Shown here: one piece after another, positions 8,812 through 13,978 of the stretch
Position numbering within the stretch: the stretch's first letter is position 1
How the letters are laid out: each line of letters opens with the position of its first letter
Assembly (NCBI GenBank): GCA_040752255.1
Contig: JBFMFD010000054.1
Span: 1-15,204, forward strand
DNA: 15,204 nt
Direction of reading: 5' to 3'
From: J051 sp040752255
GTDB taxonomy: Bacteria > Armatimonadota > Fimbriimonadia > Fimbriimonadales > ATM1
Position numbers and translations under genes: made by a program
Notes under the pieces: generated by a model
Seen by the model: only the letters and a program-made list of their open reading frames with translations
Database searches by the model: none
Told to the model about the DNA's origin: nothing

Positions 8812-8840
8812 TGAAAGCGCCTCGATCCGCGGCCTACACT
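8811..8840 (+). promoter_or_regulatory. Candidate promoter at the 5' edge of RNA element A
   Basis: CTGAAA (8811-8816), an 18-nt spacer, then TACACT (8835-8840). The same CTACACTG string occurs at the matching place in element B. It may be a conserved -10 box, or it may be the 5' arm of stem P1 (CTACAC pairing with GTGTAG at 8864-8869). Both cannot hold for one transcript unless transcription begins further upstream. Confidence 0.3.
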
Positions 8841-8961
8841 GAATGCAGACGCATTGATGACCTGTGTAGCCTGGGGAATCGGCCCCGGGGTATCCACGAT
8901 CCCGCCGGAACGGGATGAGACCACGGGAAACGACTACGATCGTTTCCCGTTTTTTGTCGCC
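8834..8961 (+). ncRNA. Structured RNA element A (putative cis-regulatory leader or sRNA with intrinsic terminator)
   Basis: Homologous to the element at 13803-13944 on the other strand. P1: CTACAC (8834-8839) with GTGTAG (8864-8869). P2: AATGC/GCATT (8842-8846, 8851-8855). A 57-nt core (8866-8922) is 49/57 identical to element B without gaps: GTAGCC, then GGGG-AATCGG-CCCC, GGGGTATCCACG, a hairpin ATCCCG-CCGGAA-CGGGAT, and GAGACC. An 11-bp terminator hairpin, six T and GTCGCC follow. Compared with B, the core hairpin shows two compensatory pair changes. The gene at 9015 begins 53 nt after the element. I do not recognise it as a known riboswitch class. Alternatively it is a free-standing terminated small RNA. 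Confidence 0.7.
8923..8955 (+). terminator. Intrinsic terminator of RNA element A
   Basis: A perfect 11-bp stem, ACGGGAAACGA (8923-8933) with TCGTTTCCCGT (8940-8950), loop CTACGA, running into six T (8950-8955). It lies upstream of the 158-residue protein start, so it would act as an attenuator for that gene if transcription begins before the element. Confidence 0.85.
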
Positions 8962-9014
8962 TGGCAGCAGCTGGACGGCAGAGAACGGGGACTCCGTGGG
9001 AGGGACCTGAGTCT

Positions 9015-9491
9015 ATGGATAGCGTCGATGGGCGTATGACGGGGACGGCGGACTATGGGGGGGCGCGTCTTGCGCGTCCCGAGCGTAAGACGACGGCGGC
9101 TCAGTTCAACGAGGGGCTCCTGCGAGCAGGAGCTGAGAGGGCGAGCAGCGACGGCGGCCAGTGGCGCCACCTGTTGAGCTTGGTCTGCGCGGAATACGCC
9201 TACTGCACGATGTATGGAGTCAACATCGTGGACGGCAATATCGTCTCCTGCGCCAACATCCAGCGCAGCCTGACCTTCGGGCCCGCAAAGGACGTCGTGC
9301 CGGCCCCGCCGGCCTTCGACGAGTATTGGCAGGCGCTGCGGGACCTGTGCGCCCGCGTGCGCAACGGCCGCCTCGCGGAACTGCGCTTCAGCCGGGCGAG
9401 GCCGATCGCGGCCAAGACCAGCGAGGGCGGCAGACGGTTCAAGAGGCTGGTCAAGCCGCTCGACGCGGGCGAATCCTCGCCGAAGGCCTAG
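9015..9491 (+). CDS. Hypothetical protein preceded by RNA element A
   Basis: 158 residues, soluble, no signal peptide, no family recognised. The ATG at 9015 has GGGAGGG about 10 nt upstream; a later in-frame ATG (9036) has no such site. A distinctive middle stretch holds three Cys (in SLVCAEYAYC and IVSCANIQ) and a fourth lies in RDLCARV, followed by a basic C-terminal third (RFSRARP and RRFKRLVK). The coding frame has the strong GC third-position bias of its neighbours, supporting a real gene. It is the only + strand gene in the right part and converges on the kinase gene (stops 32 nt apart). Sharing an RNA leader with the small peptide gene suggests a common regulatory signal. Confidence 0.7.
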   Translation: MDSVDGRMTGTADYGGARLARPERKTTAAQFNEGLLRAGAERASSDGGQWRHLLSLVCAEYAYCTMYGVNIVDGNIVSCANIQRSLTFGPAKDVVPAPPAFDEYWQALRDLCARVRNGRLAELRFSRARPIAAKTSEGGRRFKRLVKPLDAGESSPKA

Positions 9492-9523
9492 GCCCTACGA
9501 ACTGAAGAGCGCCGGCGGCCGGT

Positions 9524-11134
9524 TCATGCGCCCCAGGGCGGTTCTTTGCCGACCACGCCGCTAAGGTGCTCATGACCGGAGAAGGAGCCTGCCGGACGAC
9601 CCGTGGCCAGGTAAAGATTCTGGAATCCAGCGGCGTGTAAACGCGCGGACTCCTCCAACCCGCTCGCTCCTCCGCCGAGGTCGACGTCCAGGTAGACCGG
9701 AGTGCGCTTGTCGAGCGTCGCGCAGGCCGCATGGAACGCGGCGAGGGTCTCGAACGCGACGAAGTCCTTGCCGTGCTCGTGGGCCGCGTTGCGCCAGGTG
9801 AGGCGCGTGAGGGGGTCATCGTCGATAAGCACCGCGTCGAGCCGCCGGATGCCCTGAGCCGTTGTCCCGACGGCGGGCAGCACCAGCGTCACGGCGGTTC
9901 CCACGCCGACTTTGGAGTCGATCTCCAGCCGTCCGCCCCAGACCTCCACGCTCTCGCGCGCATGATGGAGCCCGAGGCCGGAGCCGGCGGCCTTGCCGTG
10001 GCTGAAGCCGCGCTCCCCGGCCCGCGCGACGACTTCCGGCGGCATGCCTTTGCCGCCGTCTCGTACCGTCACGCGAACCTCGTCGGGATCCCGGGCCGCC
10101 TCGATGCGGACGGGCGCCGAGTCGGGCGCGCCCGACTCGAGCGCGTTATTGATGAGGTTCGAGAGCACGCGCTTGAACTCAGCGGGATCGACGCGCGCGG
10201 AGAGTTCGCCCGGCGCCGCGCATTCGAAGAGGATGCGGCTCTCTCCCGAGGTTCCGGCGCCGAGGCTCTTCTCCGACACGATCTGCTCGATCATGTCGGA
10301 AAGAGCCGAGACGGGGGGCATGGCCGCGCGAGTCCGATCGGGGCGGCGTCGCGCCAAAAGCCCATCGGCGATCTCCCGGATGCGTTCGAGGGCGTCGCGG
10401 AATTGGCGGCGTTTCGCGGCGGGCAGGGCGGCGGCGTCGCCCGCGGCGGCGTGTAGAGCGGCTAGCGGCGAGCGTATGTCGTGCGCCACCTGCTCGGCCA
10501 GCTCGGCGCGGACGCGCGTGTCGATCAACTGGCGCTCCTGCGCTTGGGCTCGATCGAGGCGCAGGCGGATGTCGCGCATATCGGCCATGATGCCGATCAG
10601 GTCGCGATGGGAGTCGATCTCGACTCCCGAGCCCTTGAGGAACTCGATGAGCGTGGTCGTGGTGCGCCGCTCAAGACGCCGCACGAAGGCGAGGGATAGG
10701 CCGGAGATCAGGACGTAGACGAGGAGAACGGCCATCATCGGCGCCGTCGAGAAGCGGAAGGGACGGCACATCGTGATCCGCGCATCGCCCGCCGTGCTCG
10801 CCTTGCCGAGTGGATGCGCGAGGTCGGCGCAGTGGCCCGGCGCGGGTGGCCGGCCGAACTCGAAAGTCTCGTCGGCGATGCGTAGGCGTACGTAGAGGTC
10901 GGAAAACTCCCGGCCGACGCCTTCGACGAAGTCCCGGAACCTCCGGCCCTTGATGTCCTCGAAACGGGACTTGGTGAGCGTCAGGGCTTGGCTTTCGACG
11001 AGGCGTTGATTGTCCGCCGCCGCGAGACGATAGCTGCTATACCAGCTGCTGACCACCAGCGCCACGAAAAGGACGTTGAATACGAGCCAGACGCGCAACG
11101 GCGAGATGAGCGTCAGACGAGAGGATGGGGCCAC
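9524..11134 (-). CDS. Membrane sensor histidine kinase with C-terminal receiver domain (hybrid kinase)
   Basis: 536 residues from GTG at 11134, chosen because AGGAGGG lies 9 nt upstream; the longer open frame reaching into the YcaO gene is Arg-rich shadow. Two transmembrane helices (about 13-32 and 133-151) bracket a roughly 100-residue periplasmic sensor. H-box VAHDIRSPLAAL gives H218 (HD rather than HE). N-box N326/N330, G1 DGGKGMP (359-365) and G2 GSGLGL (384-389) complete the ATPase. The C-terminal receiver (about 430-536) has D438-D440, likely phosphoacceptor D483 in VYLDVDL, T511 and K530 in VGKEPPW. The start overlaps the end of the YcaO gene by 22 nt, implying coupled translation. It probably senses an extracytoplasmic signal, perhaps the SBP. 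Confidence 0.9.
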   Translation of the reverse strand: MAPSSRLTLISPLRVWLVFNVLFVALVVSSWYSSYRLAAADNQRLVESQALTLTKSRFEDIKGRRFRDFVEGVGREFSDLYVRLRIADETFEFGRPPAPGHCADLAHPLGKASTAGDARITMCRPFRFSTAPMMAVLLVYVLISGLSLAFVRRLERRTTTTLIEFLKGSGVEIDSHRDLIGIMADMRDIRLRLDRAQAQERQLIDTRVRAELAEQVAHDIRSPLAALHAAAGDAAALPAAKRRQFRDALERIREIADGLLARRRPDRTRAAMPPVSALSDMIEQIVSEKSLGAGTSGESRILFECAAPGELSARVDPAEFKRVLSNLINNALESGAPDSAPVRIEAARDPDEVRVTVRDGGKGMPPEVVARAGERGFSHGKAAGSGLGLHHARESVEVWGGRLEIDSKVGVGTAVTLVLPAVGTTAQGIRRLDAVLIDDDPLTRLTWRNAAHEHGKDFVAFETLAAFHAACATLDKRTPVYLDVDLGGGASGLEESARLHAAGFQNLYLATGRPAGSFSGHEHLSGVVGKEPPWGA

Positions 11135-12069
11135 GGGTTCCCGCCCTCCTGCAGTGACTCGCTTCCCCAGGAGAGACGCGGCCAATGGGGATTCGTCGCC
11201 GCCGCGACGCAAGGAAAGCCTTCGATATCGACGAGGACGCTGGTCTCGACATCGTCGTAGCCGCCAACTTCGATCGGCTCGGCGGTCCCGTGCCGACTTT
11301 CGAGGAATTTGAAAGCCGCGCGATTCTCCGGATTCATGTAGAAGCTCCGGTGCGATTCGGGCCCGCCGCTTGCCGGAAGCGGGGCATAGGAGGAGGGTTT
11401 TCCATCGCGCACGACGGCGGAGCGGAGAAGCGAGCGCAACACTTTCGACTGGACATCCTTCAGCGGGACACCCGGGCGTTGATAGCAGCAATCAAAGAGC
11501 ACGCCGTCCGCCGCTCCCCGGCCCAGCCCGCAGATCACGTCGCCCAGCCTCACTTCCGACAAGCGAAACAGGTCGATTCCCCATCCGAGGTATTCCAAGG
11601 ACGCCAGATGAGCCCGATTGAGAAGCCCGGCCGTTGGGACCTTCTCCCAACCCTTGCGCGAGTTCCAGGCCGTCAAGTAAACGGCTCGCTCGATGAGTTC
11701 CGCGCGCGCGGAGGCCTCCGCCTCCCCCGGGGTCGCGCCGCAGGCGAAGCCGTTGCTGCTGCGGGGGAGGCCGGTCGAGCCGATGGGTCGGTCACGCAGA
11801 AGGTCGAGCCAAAGGCGCTCCCAGGCTTCCGCGAAGGCCTGCGTGAGCGAATCCGTATACATCAGGCTGTCTCCGATGCCCTCGGCCTCGCGCCCCATTC
11901 CCGTGAGCCGGCAGCCGACGATCGAAATGGGAAGGAGCTTGGAGGGCACGGTGAAGATCGACCAGCGCAGGTCTTCGGCGCCGCCCGTGAGCGGAGAGCG
12001 TATTCGCGCGGAGCCCTTTCGAATGAAGGAGAGGTCGATGGACCAGCGGCTACTTCCAGCTGACTTCAT
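11113..12069 (-). CDS. YcaO-domain protein (candidate RiPP backbone-modifying ATPase)
   Basis: 318 residues, shorter than typical azoline-forming YcaO proteins. The YcaO ATP/Mg signatures are visible: SLTQAFAEAWER (S74, A78, E81, E84, R85), SSNGFACGAT (104-113), and EASARAELIER (E118, E124, E127, R128). It ends in PWPHP (312-316) plus LV, matching the PxPxP C-terminus of cyclodehydratase-type YcaO enzymes. YcaO proteins activate backbone amides with ATP to give azolines, amidines or thioamides. No E1/ThiF-like, TfuA or dehydrogenase partner is seen here, so the reaction cannot be assigned. The ATG overlaps the SBP stop by 20 nt and the stop overlaps the kinase start by 22 nt, so it sits in the middle of a three-gene coupled operon. 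Confidence 0.88.
   Translation of the reverse strand: MKSAGSSRWSIDLSFIRKGSARIRSPLTGGAEDLRWSIFTVPSKLLPISIVGCRLTGMGREAEGIGDSLMYTDSLTQAFAEAWERLWLDLLRDRPIGSTGLPRSSNGFACGATPGEAEASARAELIERAVYLTAWNSRKGWEKVPTAGLLNRAHLASLEYLGWGIDLFRLSEVRLGDVICGLGRGAADGVLFDCCYQRPGVPLKDVQSKVLRSLLRSAVVRDGKPSSYAPLPASGGPESHRSFYMNPENRAAFKFLESRHGTAEPIEVGGYDDVETSVLVDIEGFPCVAAATNPHWPRLSWGSESLQEGGNPWPHPLV
11144..11150 (-). promoter_or_regulatory. Ribosome-binding site for the kinase inside the YcaO gene
   Basis: AGGAGGG on the - strand, 9 nt before GTG at 11134. It decides the kinase start and places it within the last codons of the YcaO gene. Confidence 0.75.
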
Positions 12070-13519
12070 AGAACCGCAGCCGCATGTCGAACGGGTTCAG
12101 CCGGGACAAGTCGACGCGCTTGCTCGCCGCGATCTGGTCCGATTCGATGAATAAGGGGACCGCATACGTTTCTTCCAGGACATGCTCATGAAGCGCGCGA
12201 ATCTCCGTCTCCCGCTTTGCCTTCTCCTCCGCGGCGATGATCCGATCGAAGAGCGGCTTTACCTCTTTCCTGAAGTAGCGCAGGTCTCCCTGGTCGGGTG
12301 AGAACATGAACTGCCAGCTCCCCATGGCGTCGTGCTGGTTGCCGGCGAACTGGGACATCTGCGCGTCGGCATCGTCCTTCGAGGCGTCTAAGTCCCTGGC
12401 GTACCCGATATCCAAAGCGACGCCTGCCTTGCCGAAGCCGGTCTTGAGGGCGTCGAGCACGGGCGCCGCGTCGGTGAACGCCGGGAGCAGATTGATCTTT
12501 ACGCGCTGTCGGGCGAGGTCGGCGGTTTCGATCGCTTTCGGGGTGCAGTCGTTATCGAGGCGTCCGGAATATCCTTTAGGAATCAATTGGCACTCGCGCG
12601 CGAGGCTCGAATAGGCGAATCCATCCAGCGACCGCTGTACGATGAGAGCGAACTCACGCCGTGCCCTGGCCTCGCGCCAAAGGGCCTTTTTAGAGTTGAA
12701 GTAGAGATAGTAGATCCAGGTCGGATAGCCGCGCGAAACTTGCGGAGCACGGGAAAGCAGCTTCGGGATCGGGCTTCGGAAAACGGGAATGGGAAGCTTT
12801 AGGAGATCGACGTCGACGGAGTCGAAAAAGTCCCCTATGGTATCCATCGTGAAGTTCACGAGCTCCACGCGCTCGGGATAGCCGCTCTCGCCGGGAAAGT
12901 GCGCATTGCGCCGCAGGACGAGCCGTTTGCCCGGCTCGTAGGAGTCGACCGAGAAAGCTCCGGAGGTCACCCGCCAGTCCTTGGCGCGGTTATCCGGATG
13001 GAGCAGAGCCGCATCGGCGAGGCTCAACTCGTGGATCAAGCCGTCGTTGACGGGCACGGAGAACTCGAGGATAAGGCTGCGGTCCTCGACCGTCGCGCGG
13101 CGGAGCTTCTTCAGGTAGACGACATGCCGGCGCTTTTCGCGGCTGAGGGATTCGACATGGGCCGCGAGGTCCGCGGGCTTGATCGGAGTCCCGTCGCTCC
13201 AGGTCAAGGCCGGCCTCAAATGAAAGGCCCAGCGCGTCGGCGAAAGGCGCTCCCAGGACTCCGCGAGGCCGGGTCCATAGCCTGACGGCGACTGGCTCGA
13301 GTCCCGGACCAAGCCGATGGCGAGGTTCTCCAGGAGGTAATACTGGTAGGCGAACTCGGTGTTGTCCGGGTCCAGGAGCTTCTGGTCCTGCCGGAGCACC
13401 GCGAACGGGTAGCCGACGCGAAGCACGTTAGGGGCCTTCATACGGTATCGCAGGTAGGCGAGGCCCGCACCGACGCCCAACAGCAGCGCTGACGCCAGGA
13501 CGGCCTTCCGGCGGGTCAT
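12050..13519 (-). CDS. Orphan family-5 extracellular solute-binding protein (OppA/DppA-like), membrane-anchored
   Basis: 489 residues. An N-terminal basic-hydrophobic segment (about 5-25) lacks a lipobox Cys, so the protein is probably held by an uncleaved anchor. The SBP_bac_5 fold is recognisable from GPGLAESWERLSPTRWAFHL, then LTWSDGTPIKPADLAAHV, FSVDSYEPGKRLVLRRN, YLYFNSKKALWR, and a C-terminal stretch ending in an EETYAVPLFIES-type segment. Such proteins bind peptides for ABC importers or receptors. No permease or ATPase gene occurs in the window, so this one may present a ligand to the adjacent kinase; that is inference. The start lies 21 nt after a 13-bp hairpin and has only a weak Shine-Dalgarno (GAGAAA), so translation may be low relative to the peptide gene. 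Confidence 0.9.
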   Translation of the reverse strand: MTRRKAVLASALLLGVGAGLAYLRYRMKAPNVLRVGYPFAVLRQDQKLLDPDNTEFAYQYYLLENLAIGLVRDSSQSPSGYGPGLAESWERLSPTRWAFHLRPALTWSDGTPIKPADLAAHVESLSREKRRHVVYLKKLRRATVEDRSLILEFSVPVNDGLIHELSLADAALLHPDNRAKDWRVTSGAFSVDSYEPGKRLVLRRNAHFPGESGYPERVELVNFTMDTIGDFFDSVDVDLLKLPIPVFRSPIPKLLSRAPQVSRGYPTWIYYLYFNSKKALWREARARREFALIVQRSLDGFAYSSLARECQLIPKGYSGRLDNDCTPKAIETADLARQRVKINLLPAFTDAAPVLDALKTGFGKAGVALDIGYARDLDASKDDADAQMSQFAGNQHDAMGSWQFMFSPDQGDLRYFRKEVKPLFDRIIAAEEKAKRETEIRALHEHVLEETYAVPLFIESDQIAASKRVDLSRLNPFDMRLRFYEVSWK

Positions 13520-13540
13520 GAGCGAGGTTTCTCAAAGCGA

Positions 13541-13575
13541 GACGCCAAGCAACTCCTTGCCGGTTGCTTGGCGTC
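13541..13575 (-). terminator. Strong intercistronic hairpin between the peptide gene and the SBP operon
   Basis: A perfect 13-bp stem, GACGCCAAGCAAC with GTTGCTTGGCGTC, and a 9-nt loop. On the - strand it is followed by TCGCTTTG, a poor T-tract. It is better read as a partial terminator or mRNA-stabilising stem that sets peptide to operon ratio than as a complete stop. Confidence 0.6.
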
Positions 13576-13598
13576 GTTCGCCAGGCAAGAACCCCGCG

Positions 13599-13745
13599 TC
13601 AGCGGGGAAAGCCTTTGCAGTTGGCGTCGTCGGCGACGGGCTCGTTGGCGACGGGCTTCGTGTAGAGCTTCGCCGGCAGGGACAGCGCCAGGGAAATCAC
13701 GCCGAGGAAGTAGCCGAGGGCGAGGACGGGGAGCTTCTTGTTCAT
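13599..13745 (-). CDS. Small 48-residue peptide with signal-like N-terminus; candidate precursor/signal peptide
   Basis: The start is set by GGAGG (13755-13759) 9 nt before ATG at 13745. N-terminal MNKK and a hydrophobic helix (about 5-23) are followed by LPA and a 23-residue hydrophilic tail with an imperfect PVANE/PVADD repeat, a single Cys (C43) and the end CKGFPR. It could be a Sec-type signal peptide releasing a 23-mer after A25, or a small membrane peptide. It lies between RNA element B and the hairpin preceding the SBP, YcaO and kinase genes, the usual place for a RiPP precursor. No known precursor family is recognised, and YcaO action on C43 or any backbone position is a hypothesis. 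An extended TTG start (13796) is rejected. Confidence 0.7.
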   Translation of the reverse strand: MNKKLPVLALGYFLGVISLALSLPAKLYTKPVANEPVADDANCKGFPR

Positions 13746-13778
13746 GGTATCGAACCTCCGAGACACGAGTTTACGAAA

Positions 13779-13797
13779 ATTGTCTCCTATCGACAAT
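13779..13797 (-). promoter_or_regulatory. Short dyad in the 5' UTR of the small peptide gene
   Basis: ATTGTC-GATAGGA-GACAAT, a 6-bp stem with 7-nt loop, between the terminator of RNA element B and the ribosome-binding site of the peptide gene. Could be an operator or a small UTR hairpin. Confidence 0.3.
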
Positions 13798-13802
13798 GTT
13801 CG

Positions 13803-13944
13803 GGCGACAAAAAAACCAAAGACCTGGAATGCCGTATGGCATCGTCAGATCTCTGGTCTCATCCGATTGAGGTCGGATCGTGGATACCCCAGGGCCGATT
13901 CCCCGGGCTACAGAGCCGCCGCGCGGGCGGTGAGAACAGTGTAG
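13803..13944 (-). ncRNA. Structured RNA element B (homologue of element A)
   Basis: Reads right to left. P1: CTACA (13944-13940) with TGTAG (13912-13908). P2: CCGCC (13930-13926) with GGCGG (13920-13916), a different sequence from element A's P2 but the same place and length. The 57-nt core (13911-13855) matches element A at 49/57 with no gap; its hairpin is ATCCGA-CCTCAA-TCGGAT, so C-G becomes G-C and G-C becomes A-T relative to A. A long terminator, seven T and the same GTCGCC follow. The peptide ATG is 57 nt downstream, close to the 53 nt in A. It lies just beyond the end of the MFS gene. Function as riboswitch-like attenuator is inferred. Confidence 0.72.
13809..13856 (-). terminator. Intrinsic terminator of RNA element B
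   Basis: CCAGAGATCTG (13856-13846) pairs with CAGGTCTTTGG (13826-13816), 11 pairs including two G-U, enclosing an inner ATGCC-ATAC-GGCAT hairpin and followed by seven T (13815-13809). The first two bases are the end of the conserved GAGACC, so core folding and terminator folding could compete. Confidence 0.75.
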
Positions 13945-13956
13945 AGCCGAGGCTGC

Positions 13957-13973
13957 GGTCCAGACAGGGTCCA
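13957..13973 (-). promoter_or_regulatory. Direct repeat TGGACC x2, 11-nt period, upstream of RNA element B
   Basis: TGGACC at 13973-13968 and again at 13962-13957 on the - strand, one helical turn apart, directly upstream of TACACT (13943-13938). The arrangement would suit a dimeric activator site for the peptide transcript. The regulator is unknown. Confidence 0.3.
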
Positions 13974-13978
13974 AGGGC

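Noticed and set aside
8834..8961. Known riboswitch classes (c-di-GMP-I/II, TPP, SAM, cobalamin, glycine, fluoride, ydaO, guanidine, THF, T-box) for the RNA elements
   Set aside because: None of their conserved cores as I remember them matches the GGGGAATCGG, GGGGTATCCACG and GATGAGACC blocks; a covariance search is still the deciding test.
8854..9039. Short + strand frame across RNA element A, whose translation resembles a frame across element B (GIGPGVSTI shared)
   Set aside because: The similarity is confined to the 57-nt core, substitutions follow stem pairing rather than codon positions, there is no shared ribosome-binding site, and both frames run through a terminator hairpin.
11135..11491. 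Longer N-terminus of the kinase reaching into the YcaO gene
   Set aside because: The extra residues are Arg-rich shadow of the YcaO coding strand; GTG at 11134 has a strong ribosome-binding site and directly precedes the first transmembrane helix.
11185..12063. 292-residue + strand frame antisense to YcaO
   Set aside because: No ribosome-binding site or recognisable domain; a by-product of high GC, whereas the - strand frame carries clear YcaO motifs.
13745..13796. N-terminal extension of the small peptide from a TTG codon
   Set aside because: The ATG at 13745 has GGAGG 9 nt upstream; the TTG lies inside a dyad just after the T-tract and has no suitable ribosome-binding site.
8834..13944. 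The inverted RNA elements as terminal repeats of a transposon
   Set aside because: Similarity is broken into conserved and covarying parts, lies inside each flank next to start codons, and no transposase or target-site duplication is visible.
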